A stretch of 64,000 bases of DNA from Ostreococcus mediterraneus (lineage: Eukaryota > Chlorophyta > Mamiellophyceae > Mamiellales > Bathycoccaceae), in assembly GCA_012295225.1 (NCBI GenBank), contig WMKK01000022.1:558001-622000 (forward strand), in the 5' to 3' direction. Position 1 is the stretch's first letter; each line of letters opens with the position of its first letter. The notes beneath the pieces are model-generated. The model saw only the letters and a program-made list of their open reading frames with translations, did not search any database and was not told the DNA's origin. Positions 29,832-41,840 of this stretch are shown piece by piece. Made by a program: the position numbers and the translations under genes.

Positions 29832-30774
29832 CTAGTTTGGTCGAATTGTCAATTTTCTGTCAGTGTGGAATAAAAAGATCGCAGACAAGTTAGCGCACGA
29901 CGAACGCGCCCACAGCGGCGAATAACCTGGTGTTCTGGCATAATCATCGCAATTTGCGTACTCTGGACGGAAGTCCAACTTCTTCGCCGTCCAGTTTTGC
30001 GCATGTACCTTAAAACACTGATAACTCAAATGGTCGAACACCTCCCAACGTAAAGCGCGCCAGTCAAACACTTCCATGAACGCAAAAAAAATCTGTCTTC
30101 TCATATAGAGGCAAATCTGACCACCACGTGTATGAATCCATCAGTTCGCCATGATGCACACCAACTGCCATACACGACGCGCGTAGAATGTCACCGAACG
30201 TGTGCGGCAGAATACTGAGCTCAGTTCCATAAATGGTCCGAGTTTCGAGCAAGCGTTGGATCCGAGGGATAACAGATTCATTTGAAGCAAATAAGAGCTC
30301 CGAATCAGGTGTCATCACCCATTGCGTACATTTCAATGTCTGAAAAATAAACTCAACCGCCCGCAGCTTTTTTGATGTCACTGGGTTTCGCATGTCTGGA
30401 GAAACAACAAACATGGAGACTCGCTCATCAAGAGGAGTATAGAAGTCGAGCTTGAACATTTGCATATCTTGCACGTTGCTAAATATCATCACAATTCCAA
30501 CATTTTCGTGCACAAATGTCGCGAAAGATTGCAATAGCTTGTCTACGTGATTGAATTTGGGTGGGTGGACGGGTACGGCCAGCAACAGTGTTGTACCACA
30601 AGATTTGTCGGTAATTGCCTGATTTAAGTCCGTCTTCTGTGACACGAATAATCTTGTCAGTTGACCATTGGCCATCTGATACACGCAACATATTATCACG
30701 AGGATAAATGATAGTCGCTTCTTCATCAAATAGAATTCTGAAGAACAGTTTGTGTCCAGCTTCAGAATGACCAC
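29832..30774 (-). CDS. Glycosyltransferase-like lumenal protein, frameshifted at a poly-A run
   Basis: The first frame (30774-30064) has a signal anchor (LSFILVIICCVYQMANG, about residues 20-37). It continues with TLLLAVPVHPPKFNHVDKLLQSFATF, VGIVMIFSNVQDMQMF and QWVMTPDSELLFAS, a layout like small nucleotide-sugar transferase domains that begin with a strand, a loop and an L.SF helix; the D.E near 160 could be the metal site. The frame changes at an A8 run at about 30087-30094: LPLYEKTDFF continues in the second frame as FAFMEVFDWRALRWEVFDHL and ends at 29832. The join would give a protein of roughly 310 residues. The shift may be a true mutation or a homopolymer sequencing error. Family assignment is tentative. 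A TACCGGTAGGTATTTT motif lies 184 bp upstream. Confidence 0.6.
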
Positions 30775-30957
30775 GAAAAAAATACCAACGCAGTCGCGGC
30801 GAAGATGTTTTCTTTATCTTCTGCCATCGCGTGCGAGGCGTGCGCGCGATCGCGCGTGGGCGAAAGTGCGGATGCGCGCGCGACCACGGCGGTTCGCGTG
30901 CTCGGTGGTTCCCCTGAGGATAAAATGCGCAAGATACGTACTGTGAGAATTTTAGTG

Positions 30958-30973
30958 TACCGGTAGGTATTTT
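30958..30973. promoter_or_regulatory. ACCGGTA promoter motif candidate
   Basis: TACCGGTAGGTATTTT is nearly the same as the motif between the SGNH genes (8571-8591). It lies upstream of the gene starting at 30774. Function is inferred from recurrence. Confidence 0.35.
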
Positions 30974-30992
30974 GTAAAAATCGGCGCGCGAC

Positions 30993-31024
30993 GGTGAGCT
31001 AATTTGGCAAATTAGCCCACCCGT
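30993..31024. repeat. Short palindrome near the PIF/Harbinger 5' side
   Basis: GGTGAGCTAATTT and AAATTAGCCCACC form an almost perfect inverted repeat around GGC. A further GAGCTAATTT follows. It may mark the end of the Harbinger element, but no matching right end is present because that side is replaced by a copia fragment. Confidence 0.5.
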
Positions 31025-31186
31025 TTTCGCGAAAATGAGCTAATTTCTAATTTTCTGTCCCTTTGGCCGACGAGTCATAATTGGTCGAAAATAGGTGACG
31101 AAAATAGCCTCGCGCACCTCCCCGTTGCAAATTTCCGTTCGAAAAAATTCAAAATTCAAACTGCACATGCCGTCTCGTTACTCACC

Positions 31187-32470
31187 ATGGTGGTCGCGAA
31201 CGCGCGCCTGATGCCTGACGACGACGATGGCGACGACGCACACGACGATTTTGACGAGTCGCAGCTTGCGTCAGAAGGTACTGAGTGTGGCCGTCGCAAA
31301 TCCACAGGTGCAGGCCGACGAGGATCGCAATGGTTGTGGTTCGAGGGCGCCGCAGCTGCGCTCGCGCACCAGTCGGCTTGCGGGGATAACTCGACGTCGA
31401 AAGAAGAGGATAGATGCCCTGCGACGAACAAGTACTTTGCAGCGATTTTGCAAGATATCATTGACGCCAACTTGGGTTCGTACGCTACTGACCGCATACC
31501 AGGCAGCACTCAGCCGCAGTCAGTGACTGAGTCCATCGCCGTGCGCTCGCCTACCATCGACTCCACCATCGTGCACTCACGTGCGACAACAGTGGTGCGA
31601 GACATGACGAAACTTCTTGCGGGCGTGGCGCGGATTTGGGCAAAGACTAATTACACTGTTCCATCAGGCCTGCAGCGCGCGGATTACTGGGAACGCACGC
31701 GGCAAGAACTGGCGGCGGGCTCACCACAGTTGCTTGGCCCGCGTGATGGCAAGTGGCGTCTGTTCACCGTGTTGTGCCCAGACTCGCCACTCTTCGACGA
31801 CCCTAAGCATGCAGAATTCAAGAAGATAGCGCTACCTTCTTTGTACATCAATTCCAAGCTGCGCGTGTACAACAAAGATAACTCATCGAGTCGCATCATG
31901 CAGCGCGACACGGCAAAGGAGCGAACGGGACGAGACATAAACAAGGACACCTTGTCGCCCCGTGCCCACCGCGCTCCTGCCGTCGACGCGCGCGAGGCAC
32001 TGAGCACGGCATTCGAAGAATCGCAACGCAAAGATTTCTTGTTGAGTGTCGTGGTGGCATCGCATCAAATGCAGTGCACGCTGTTCAACATCTATGAGAA
32101 TTTGAAACGCGCGGAAGACGACTTGCGAGAGTTCGAGCGCGTTTCGAACGAACGCGCCGCGGCGCCACCTGAAGACGCTCATGCGAATGAAACGGAACCA
32201 CTGCGTACGTAGGCTACGCTGACTACCGTTTATGCCGACCGGGACGAGCCGTCGCCGCCGCGCGAGTTGAGCGCTCACGATGACGATGCAGTCGCGGACG
32301 TCAGCGAGAACGTGGTCGCTGGTGCGTCTGACGTCGAACGGGACTTCAACTTCACGTCGCCGCCGCCGCCAGCTCGCACGCGAACGCGAGGCGGCCAGTC
32401 GCCTTCACCTGCGCCCTCTCAACCCCGTGAGAAGCGCGCGCGCACGACGCCGTCGCGGTTCGCGCGGTAG
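31187..32470 (+). pseudogene. PIF/Harbinger accessory ORF, one in-frame stop
   Basis: 341 codons run to a TAG at 32210-32212, after which the same frame continues open for 86 codons to 32470 (ATLTTVYADRDEPSPPRELS to TPSRFAR). The N-terminus is acidic (DDDDGDDAHDDFDES). The middle has VVRDMTKLLAGVARIWAKTN and DGKWRLFTVLCPDSPLFDDP. The second half is helical with a coiled region, and the tail is proline- and arginine-rich. PIF/Harbinger elements normally carry a second gene besides the transposase, often Myb/SANT-like; I cannot see a Myb motif here, so the role is inferred only from position, convergent with the transposase 320 bp away. Confidence 0.55.
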
Positions 32471-32790
32471 CGAGCTCACTTGCTCATCTTGAGCGCGGTG
32501 GCGTCGTTCCTCGCTCGGCTACGCTGCAAATCTTTACTAATAATAATCATGACGTACGTGTACCGGCCGACGTAACGGTATGTAATAAAAATCACAGCAG
32601 CGCGCCATTCAGCTTTCTCCCGGGCGCTGTGCATCACGTCGTCGATGCGTTTGGGCGCTGTCCCCGTCAAAAGTTGACCAGTTGAAATGTCACGCACGGT
32701 GCCTTACAACTTCACTTCGTGCGCGCACGTGAACGTGAGCCGAATATGATTCGCATTACAAGAACAGTACGGCGCGTGCATCTATCGCTG

Positions 32791-33925
32791 TTACGCGTCT
32801 CCCACTGCGTGCACGATCGAGTGTACGTCGTCCCGCGAGCGGAGAACGTTGTAGTGCTGTTTAAAGTGCTCGACGAGCTTGCGACGTAGCATCGACATAT
32901 CCGCCGAAGGCGCGGTTCCCGGTCCACGAGCCACAGCAGGACTTGTCCGCGCGTCGTCATTGAAGTCGTCTCCATATATCCTGTGAAGTTCTTCCTCGTC
33001 AACGAAGCGCCAATCGGGTTCCGGCGCCACACCTTGCTGCGCGCGCCGCTCGACGTGTGCAGTGTGAATCATGTTGTGCAGACAACAGCAGACCTTGAAG
33101 ACTCGCTCAACGTCCAGTTCATCACGACACTGCGACTCTACGCGTAGACATCGCCAACGCTTCTTCAGTATGCCGAATGCACATTCGACTTTCTTACGAA
33201 GAGACTCTTGATAACGCGTCCACTTCGCTTCCCAAGTCCCTTCTAGTGGGCGAGAGAATGCACTCATCGTGGTGCGCCAACCGAGATAACCGCCGTCGGA
33301 AAGCGTTTTCACGCCAAACTCGTGATGCGCTTCGCTTTCACTATCTTCCGCAGACGACAGCAAAAACGGCTGCGTCGTGTACAGTGGTTGCTGCGAGAGG
33401 ACGTCGCGCTGAAACTCGTCGAACTTGATGGCGGTCTTGTCGTTAGCTGAGCCCCGTTGACGGTCAGAACAGAATATGATCCGTCCGTCGTAATCGATAG
33501 TGACGTTGAAACCTAACGTTGGAACTCCTTCCTTTCCAACATACATGTATTTCTTCCCCGCGCGGTAGCCACCCCAAGGGATGTGCACGCCATCGACACA
33601 CCCGATGCACCCCGGGAAACCAGCTCTCGTCCACGGATCCATAAGAACGGTTAGCTCGTCGCGCGTCGTTGGATACTTTACGTGCTGATGGTATTTATGC
33701 TCCATCATCCACGGCAAGAACTTATCGTGGAACCACCTTCGCAGCGTGCGTCGGCTGACGTTGACGATGTCCTCCATGGCGTCTTATGGCACGCCCAGTG
33801 CGAGGTAACGGAGCGACGCGAGTAGCTTTACCTTTAGCGGCACCGCCATAGATCGCTCGCGCATGAAATTATCATGCTTCATCTCTTCGTATAATTCGTA
33901 GAAGGTCTCGTACGGCAGTCTAAAT
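32791..33925 (-). pseudogene. PIF/Harbinger transposase (DDE_Tnp_4), one in-frame stop, 5' end lost
   Basis: The main frame (33777-32791, 328 residues) has the family blocks in order: VSRRTLRRWFHDKF (helix-turn-helix), GFPGCIGCVDGVHIPWGG (first Asp), GFNVTIDYDGRIIFCSDRQR, TLSDGGYLGW (second Asp) and KVECAFGILKKRWRCL (Glu). Upstream the same frame reads LPYETFYELYEEMKHDNFMR and VKLLASLRYLALGVP, then a TAA at about 33784-33786. Further upstream the gene is cut by a copia fragment. It is therefore a recently dead copy that keeps all three catalytic residues. Confidence 0.8.
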
Positions 33926-34735
33926 TTGCGGGTCACGACTTATACGCGATACGATATCGCGTACGCCATGTCCAAGGCCGCGCGCCTCATGCACGCGGCA
34001 TCCTACAAGCATATCAGAGGCATTGCTAGAATCATCAAATATCTGTCAAACAATGAAAGTTTGGCATTGACTTTCGATGGAACGCAATGCTGCGCCGACG
34101 GAGCGCCACACGTGTTCGCGTTCGCAGATTCTGATTTTGGAGGCGAGCCCTTTATCCCGACAGGCGAGGTCGACCTAGGACGCAAGTCCACCAGCGGTGT
34201 TCTAATCATGGCCTACGGCGGCCCCATTTACTGGAAAAGCAAACTTCAATCGAAGGTAGCGACGTCTTCCGGCGAAGCGGAACACCGCGCCACGCACTTA
34301 GTATTGAACGAAGTGAATTTTTGCAGACATCTCATTTCTGAAATGGGTTTCAATTGTCAGAGCGTGCCAGTGTTCACTGATTCTTCCACTTCTTTGTCAC
34401 AAGGTAAAAGAGAAGGAAATGCCTGGTCCGAAGGCTGTAAGCAATATGAGATCGAATTATCGCGTGCGCACAGCATGGGCTACGAAGGCAGCATCGTTCA
34501 GCTGAAGATCGACACGAATGATAATCCAGCTGACTTACTAACCAAATCGCACATGCCCAGCGTGGAAGTGCGCAAACGACACGTTCAACGCATCGGTGGC
34601 AATGCCGAGGAGGCGTTCGAGTCATGGATTCGACGCATGCTCAGCGGCTTCACCGGTACTCAGGCGTCCGTGTCTGGTCTACTCGATCCTAAGACGTTTC
34701 TTAAACGTTGTGGTCTGAGTAAATAATTAACAGGA
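33926..34735 (+). mobile_element. Ty1/copia fossil C: 3' part of pol (RNase H region)
   Basis: A fragment with the end of the reverse transcriptase and the RNase H region (RYDIAYAMSKAARLMHA, GRKSTSGVLIMAYGGPIYW, KVATSSGEAEHRA, DNPADLLTKSHMPS). No long terminal repeat was recognised. It is a broken, partial copy, fused to the Harbinger remnant, and belongs to a different lineage from the element at 36978. Confidence 0.8.
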
Positions 34736-35220
34736 AATAATTAACATTGATGGGTTTTTCATGGCTACGTTTGGAGCAGCGCCTCTGTAGCTTGAGTTTT
34801 TGTCCCCATGAATGCATTCGGAGTGAAGTCCATCCGGGAGGCGTGATAGAAGGACGATGTCTCGTTAATGGACGTATGGTCTTAACTATTGGTTACTGTA
34901 ACGTATTTTGCGATATGTTCGCACTAATCAATTATGTAGAATGTACGTGCCGACGGGCTAGGTCTTTGCGCCGCCGTTTTGGTAGTAGACGTCGCGCGCG
35001 CTCGCGCGCCGTGACGTCAGTCTTCAGACATAGCAATAGAGCATTGTTATACACAGACCAAGACTCCGTACTAAGTCAACTTTTCGACTATCTAACACCC
35101 GCTTGTGACTCGCGCCGGCGCCGGTTGACAGGGACAACTCTCAGAACGCGTATTTGGATCCAGCGAGACTCCATCTAAGGCTACTAGTTGCTCTCGGTTA
35201 ACCGTCCATCGATCATCTAT
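34736..35220. other. No gene recognised
   Basis: The stretch between the copia fragment and T4 has no supported frame. It ends with TCTAT (35216-35220), the T4 target duplication. Confidence 0.5.
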
Positions 35221-36441
35221 GGGGGACGTCCAGGAGAAACGACCAGAAATCGCGACTATGAAATTTTCATCGCGACTCGGAGTCGCGATGAAAATTCCCA
35301 TCGCGACTCGATATCGAGTTGTACTGTTTACCCATACGACGCTCTACGCCCAAGGGCGCCAGCCTGCGCGCGCGACGGATGCGCGTCACGACGCCATTCT
35401 GCGCTCGCGCACGTACCGCACGACGTATGGTCGTATGCAAACGGTGAAAAACGGTGAAACACGTAGTCATAGTTGGCTGACATGCGACGCGCGGGCCATT
35501 TAATCCGTCGACGCGCGCGTGGCGTGCGAGTCGCTTCGCGAAGAGACGATGACTCACGCGCTGAAATAGCGACACATGCGCATCAAACGCAGCGCGTGCA
35601 TCGGGGATGAGCTTCAGCGTTGCTCAAACGTGACTATCAGATGTTGTCTTTGCATGAAGAGTCGAAGTTGAGAAGAATTTGCGCGCGTTTGGTCAACTTT
35701 GACCGCTGCACGTGTGCTTTCGACGCAACAGCGTGCGTAGCGTCAGCGACACTTCAACTGCATTCTTCTCTCCAGGGCGGACGACTCGGACTGGTTATGC
35801 AATCAAAATGACAAATCATGAATTTGACTTCGAATCGTGGCCTAAATCGTGTGTTTAGATATAATCGTGATAGCACGCGTGCGTGCGCGTGTTGCTTGGA
35901 GACTTTATGATTACACACATTACAATGTGCTTTGGTTTCAGACCCGCAGTTGATGTTATTTTCCGCGAAGACTTGGTGTGAAGTAGATGACACTGAAACG
36001 GCAACCGATTTATGGCGACTTGATCTTATGCTCTCGCCGCTTAGGGTCGGTTCTCTTCCAACGCGCTACGCAGCACACGCTCACGTACTCGCCAGAGGCT
36101 GCGTCACGCGCAAACCCTCTGCACTCGCTGATGCGTAACTCTGATAAGTAAATAACTGATTGTTTGAAACATATAAAATGCTCGTATCGTGCCGGCGCGG
36201 AGCCGCTGATTCCCGCTTAGACGTGCGTGAGGCGTCGCGAAGTGACACAAATGATGCAAAGTTCAATCGCCGATTCGTGTGCGCGGCGGCGGAGTCGCGA
36301 TGAAGTTGTAATAGACAACAACTCATGCAATATACAGCCCATGTGTCCGAAAAAAGTTTATCTAGAGTCGCGAAAATAAAATCCGTCATCATAGTCGCGT
36401 GAAAAAAGTCGCGATCCGGTCGTTTCTCCTGGTCGTCCCTC
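35221..36441. mobile_element. T4 element (1221 bp) with 5-bp target duplication
   Basis: The ends match as GGGGGACGTCCAGGAGAAAC on the left and an imperfect complement on the right, continuing inward with ATCGCGACT motifs. TCTAT flanks both ends (35216-35220 and 36442-36446). Near the left end GTCGCGATGAAAATT occurs in inverted pairs. No transposase is seen. I cannot assign a superfamily from the 5-bp duplication alone. Confidence 0.75.
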
Positions 36442-36977
36442 TCTATCATGGGCAAAACGGGCCACGGTCGATTACCCCATTTACCACATACTGTTTAGTC
36501 ATAGTGACCTTCTTGAACGCGTGCCCTTTGAGGCCCCCTGTCGACTACCGTTGATCTGGAAGCCCAACAGTGCTATCGAGGCGTGATTATGAACAATGAA
36601 CTTTGCTTAGAGCTAATTAGTGGCTGCAATTCGTGCCTGAGGGTATATTCCCTTTTGCTGGCGCGCATGCGTTGATTTGCCCATGCATGCGGCGCCATTC
36701 TGCAGCGTGACGACTGAAAGTTGTAACGAATAGTAAGAGTCCGTATATCCTAATATTACCGACATTTTATAATCACTGAACGCGCGTCGCTCGTCGACGT
36801 ATTGAGCTGGGCAAACGGGGTACTTATTCCTGAGGGGTGACGCGAAGTTACCGCGGGGTGAGGACGTTTGGCCTTTGGAGGCTTAAATATTGCGAGGCGA
36901 GTGGAGGGGCGGCCGATCAGATAAAGTTTTCCCTTTTTCAGGGTGACTAAGAGGTCGAAATTAGAATAGCGCCTTTT
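36442..36977. other. No gene recognised
   Basis: About 535 bp between T4 and the copia element. There is no supported coding frame and no repeats shared with the rest of the window. Confidence 0.45.
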
Positions 36978-37162
36978 TGTAAGCTTAAGGTCCAATTGGT
37001 GGTCGCAGCTTAGCGCGTTCTATGCGTAAAGATCTGATGATGATTAAAAATAGCGAGCCTGTTGACTCTAACTAGAGTCTACACGTCACGAGTCATAACT
37101 CATCACTTATTCAAGACTCGGGAAGGCTATACAATCATATTTAGCCCGCAATAATCCTAACA
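36978..37162 (-). repeat. 3' LTR of copia element A
   Basis: 185 bp, identical by eye to the repeat at 40067-40251 and two differences from the LTR at 62709-62893. Confidence 0.9.
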
Positions 37163-40066
37163 CACCCCATTAGCCTTCACTAGTCTTTAACCGCTCTTCT
37201 TCGTGCAAGATGAACTTCATAGTAGTTCTCACTAGCCTTGACTAGTGCTGTTGCTTCTGAAAGGTTGGATTTCATTTTGTTCGACCGATTTAAGGTAGTG
37301 TTCATACGTGTTCAACTTATCTCCACGAACCATACCTTCTTTCATTCTCGCATCAATGTATCCTTGAATGTCTCCTGAGAAAATCTGCTCACAGAGAATA
37401 TTGAAATGATTCGAGAGTCCCTCTCGCTTAACTTTGCACAGAGGTAGAATTTTCGTCAACAAGTCTGCCACGTTGTCACCTGAAGCTATATTGAAAGGTT
37501 GAATGTATCCTTCGCGATGTGCATAATGTTGGAGCCAGGCGTATCTGATCTCCATGTGTTTGTTTGACTTAGACGACATCGTTTCCATCATCTGTTTGAT
37601 GGTGGTCGTGTTGTCACAAAACAGTGGCACTCGAACGATATGGATTCCTATTTCCTTCAACAACAATGTCTGGAACAATAGGTCCTTAGCCGCTTCATAC
37701 ATGGCAATAAACTCCGCTTGAGCAGAACTGGTCGCTGGAATATTTTGGAGCTTACTCTTCCAGTTTGTGGGTCCACAGGAATATGATATATATCCTGAAG
37801 TTGATTTCCTACCACACCTATCACTCGGGTCTTTCGACATGCGCTGCCCCGCCCAATCTGAGTCGCTGAATCCATACAACCTCACCACACCCTTGCACTT
37901 TGAGCCATCATATGTCAACTCTTTTGCTGAGTGTCTCTTGAGGTATCCAACTATTCTAGTCAATTGCTTGAACTGCTTCTTGGTTGGTTGACTCGCTACT
38001 CGACCCGCTAAGCTACACGCCACTGCAAGGTCAGGCCTGGAGGCTATGTTGAACCAATTGAGTGATCCCAAAATACTCTGGAATAGCTCTTTCTCACTAT
38101 GATTGCATGCTTCACCCCCTTCGCCTAGTACAAACGTGTCTGACGGCAGCAACGGACTATCACAAGGATTCACATCTTGTACCGCACACTTCGCTAGGAA
38201 CTTGGATATCGCATAATGTTGACTAAGGACATAAGTGTGCTTGCTTTTACGTGTGATCTCTATGCCGTTGTACACTTTAATCTGTTCAAATTGAGATACC
38301 TTGTACACTTTTGAGAATCTTACGTGGAATTGTTTCACCATTGTCTCTTCTTCGGCTATGATCATCAAATCATCAACAAGCACTGAAATCAACAACTCAG
38401 GCGCTCCAGACTTTGTCCTTTGAATGAAAAGGCATGAGTCCTTTGACGCCTGTGTCAATCCCATCTGTCTCAATGTCTTTGTAACGTGCAGGTACCAACA
38501 CCTGCCAGCCTGCTTAGTACCATACAACGGTCTTCGCAGCCTGTATACCTTCCCTTTTGGAAGTGGATGTGTTGCTGGCGCCCGGATAAATATTTCCTCA
38601 TGCAGTTCGCCTTGCGTGTACGCTTGAGATACATCTATGGTGTATACCACCCATCCGAGGATCGCAGCTAAATTAATCAGCAGTCTGAAGGTCGTGAGCG
38701 TCGCGACTACACTGAATGTATCATGGTAGTCCTTTAACCACACTTGGGTGAATCCCTGCACTACAAGCCTGGATTTCAATGTCCCATCTGGTTTCACTTT
38801 ATCTACCCACTTTGTGCCGCATATATTGGCTCCTGACTTCATATCAACTGCTTCCAACGTTTGTTCTAGCAGCCCATTAAACTCCTTCTCTCGGGATGGT
38901 GTGAAATCGACTGTCGACTCATCAACTACCTTCCCGTAGTCCTCCATGTGCGCCACAGCAGTGGCATAAACAACATGTGCTACGGGTGTAGATTCTCCTC
39001 GAATATCGAAAGGTATCAGTGGGTCATCGACCTCATACTTGGCAACTAGAAACATGTGGTGTAGCCGGAGATCTTGCTCCGATACTCGACCACTCTTACT
39101 GAAGTGATTGATGAGCTCTTCGACACCTTCCGCTGGCTGATCAGTTCCAGCAGTTGGATCGTTTCCTTCATCAATGCCTCCTTCCTTCGTTTCGGAGTCA
39201 ATGGCATACCCAGTAGGCGCCCAACCTGAATTTTGGAATGATTCTACGTGCTCAAGCCATCTAGGAGGCACTACATTCCGCTCCTGAAACGGTTCAACTG
39301 CGTCAACTCCTTCGGCTCCCTCTGAGAGACTAGGTTCAGCTGACAATAATACGTCGACTCCTTTATCTTTGCCCAAGAGATTAGGTTCAGTCGACAATGA
39401 CGGTTGCCTTTTGGTTCCCGTTGCTTGACAATTTCTTCGGCTACCGGATGCACGTGTGGACCCCCGTCGAGGTTAACATCACAATCTAACTCAAAATCCG
39501 ATGAACCGATGTCATCAAACTCCGATGACTCTACGCCATCAAGCCATTCATTCAGGTCTGAACGGTTGAGTGTGCCCTGCGGGTTATTGAAGTCGGCGTT
39601 CAAGCTCGCCTTTTGTGCGTCAATGTTGCGCGCATAACCATTATGGTCAAAAATAAGTTCACTGGTAAATTTTAAGTGGCCCTTCACATTGGTTGCCCTT
39701 TGCAACACCGTATTTGGCACAACAACCACGAACTTCTTAGGGGTTAGACAGACCTCTGCGTACCCTAGAAACCAAACCGGTAACCGATTCAGCTTCCACT
39801 CTGGTAATCTTATCTTGTCTTTAATAGCTTTCAAACTTTGGCTAAGTTGAGTTCTTGACATAAATGCTCTGCACCCAAATGGATGAAGGTCTTCAATGCT
39901 CACCGATCTTCCGAGTAATTCAGCGAAAGGGCATATCACCTTCCCGTGCACCTTTATGTCTCCCAAAAATAGATCTCGCGCGAAACTCGAACGAAATGTG
40001 CTAACACGAACCACCTACCACCCGCGCGGGTACAACGAAGAGAGTTGTTTAGCAACAATCGATCGA

Positions 40067-40251
40067 TGTAAGCTTAAGGTCCAATTGGTGGTCGCAGCTT
40101 AGCGCGTTCTATGCGTAAAGATCTGATGATGATTAAAAATAGCGAGCCTGTTGACTCTAACTAGAGTCTACACGTCACGAGTCATAACTCATCACTTATT
40201 CAAGACTCGGGAAGGCTATACAATCATATTTAGCCCGCAATAATCCTAACA
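40067..40251 (-). repeat. 5' LTR of copia element A
   Basis: 185 bp beginning, on the minus strand, TGTTAGGATTATT and ending CTTAAGCTTACA. Confidence 0.9.
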
Positions 40252-40257
40252 ACCTGA

Positions 40258-40315
40258 CTGGCCGGGTAAACCCTTATTTCTGAACCCTGGTTACCCCTCG
40301 TCGCGTACCTTAATG
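40258..40315. repeat. MITE-1 fragment with an intact AACCCT site
   Basis: It contains GGCCGGGTAAACCC, TTCTGAACCCTGGTTACCCC and CTCGTCGCGTACC. The site used by the Crypton-like element elsewhere is uninterrupted here. Confidence 0.7.
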
Positions 40316-40797
40316 AAATCGAGATATCGATCCAGAGTTACCGTTCATAATTGGTCGTTGAGTCTCCCAAATGTTCACCATCCTCTATCGTCGCCGTGCG
40401 GGCGTAAAACTCAGCACATGCACTGAAGAAGATGTAGACACAAGTATTATGCATGCCTGTACGTCATCCTGCGACGTACATCGCGCCAGCCACGCGTCTA
40501 CAGATCGAGATGTACAACGTGCTAAAATGGACATTTTAAACCATATCGGCGACGCGCGCGCACTATTTGGCGCGTTTGAAAGGCCCACGGGTGTGTTATT
40601 ATATTTTCTTTCGATCGAGTACGGCGCGGGCGACGTGTAAACGCGCGACATCGACGTGCGCACGTATTTGAGAGGCAGCTGTAAACGCGATTTTTGAATT
40701 TCCGCAATCTGACGCACTTTTTTGCACTCGACCCACTCATCGACCAATTATAACTCAAGAAATCGAAATGTGAAGCGACCCTTAGGGAAATAGGGTA
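40316..40797. repeat. FB1 single arm (copy 4)
   Basis: Only one arm of the FB1 palindrome is present, from the centre (CCAGAGTTACCGTTCATAAT) to GGGAAATAGGGTAATG, so it does not fold back. It is followed by an inverted MITE-1 arm. Confidence 0.75.
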
Positions 40798-40985
40798 ATG
40801 ACCAGTCATGTCGTCTCGTATTTACGTAATTATTAGAGTGTCAATGTATTTCTAAAAATCATGCCCCACATAAAAGTCGTTTTTCTATGGCCGTATGCAC
40901 GTATGGGGGCGTGCATCCTGCATATGCACGTGCATATGCATACCTGTATGCATACCATTTGTGCATATGCATACCGCCAACACAG
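40798..40985. repeat. MITE-1 arm
   Basis: It runs from ACCAGTCATGTCG through the AAAAGTCGTTTTTCTATGGC block to CCGCCAACACAG. Confidence 0.75.
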
Positions 40986-41006
40986 ACCAAACGTCGGCTG
41001 TATTTA

Positions 41007-41643
41007 GGCTGAAAAAGAGATTCCTATATTTCTATAATTTTCTCGGACATTCGGCGCGGATTTATAGACCTCGGAAAAGTGCGAAAAGAGATTTCTATAA
41101 CTCTCCCGACGACTAAAATAGCGCCCGACGACAGACGCGCGCGCCAAAAGACGCGCAAAACGAGCTAAACAACGCGTCAACTACCGCGCTTCTTTTGTCG
41201 TTCAGGGCTTGGAGCTGCGCGCCCTGATGATGGAGCACTTACGTTTACACGATTCTATGCACAAACAGTACTGTGACATGGTCACTTTTGCTTGAAATAT
41301 ACACGTGCGCGTAATGACGCGCGCGACACGCGCGCGCGTGCGGAGACGGTCACAAATGCTTTCGGTACGATGATGGAACGTTCAGGTGCAGAGAAACGCG
41401 CGCGATGGCGCATATGTGGCGCTTCCCGTGGCGCACCAATGAATCTCTTTTCGCAACGGAAAACGGCTAAATTAATTGGTCGATTAACTCAAGACTTGTG
41501 TCCCTAAACGCTATAAGTATAGACTTTTTTAGACTTCGGCCAAGTCTATAATTCAATTATAGACTTGGCCGAGGGCTATAATCCTATAAATATTCGGACA
41601 TTCGGCGTGAAATTATAGAAATATAGCAATCTCTTTTTCAGCC
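41007..41643. mobile_element. Harbinger-type MITE M1 (637 bp, TTA duplication)
   Basis: The ends are GGCTGAAAAAGAGATT.CTATATTTCTATAATTT in inverted orientation, flanked by TTA on both sides (41004-41006 and 41644-41646). A 3-bp TTA/TAA duplication is the mark of PIF/Harbinger. The inside holds a perfect 35-bp palindrome (41537-41571, arms CGGCCAAGTCTATAATT). No coding frame. Confidence 0.8.
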
Positions 41644-41840
41644 TTAGCGAAATCCTTGAACATGGGCGATGCCCGCTTCCGAGCCAAATTTCCGAGCGTG
41701 CGCCAGTCACCTTAGTGTCCTCCGCTTTCTAGAGAACTTGAGTCACCCTGATTATCTCGACAGACTCGGACGAAGGTTTGCATGTTATTGCTGCAGCAGG
41801 TAATAAGCTGTTCGACGTCCAGTACAAAAGTTCAGTTGTA

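Larger units (their letters stand above)
36978..40251 (-). mobile_element. Ty1/copia element A (3.3 kb, two LTRs, incomplete interior)
   Basis: 185-bp LTRs (TGTTAGGATTATTGCGG to CTTAAGCTTACA, TG..CA ends) bound the element; by eye the two are identical, which means a very young insertion. Parts, in minus-strand order: the C-terminal integrase region (about 40.0-39.3 kb, HPFGCRAFM), then reverse transcriptase (about 38.8-38.2 kb, NICGTKWVDKVKPDG, VYTIDVSQAYTQGE, LLISVLVDDLMII) and RNase H (about 37.9-37.3 kb, CGRKSTSGYISYSCGP, CDNTTTIKQMMETM, DNVADLLTK). It is broken, with roughly two or three breaks, and could not move by itself. No matching short target duplication was seen around it. Confidence 0.88.

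Noticed and set aside
34747-35178. 143-codon plus-strand frame after the copia fragment
   Set aside because: Arginine/serine-rich with no motif and no similarity to other frames here; not supported as a gene.
36972-40256. Target-site duplication around copia element A
   Set aside because: The five bases on the two sides do not match, so I do not claim one.
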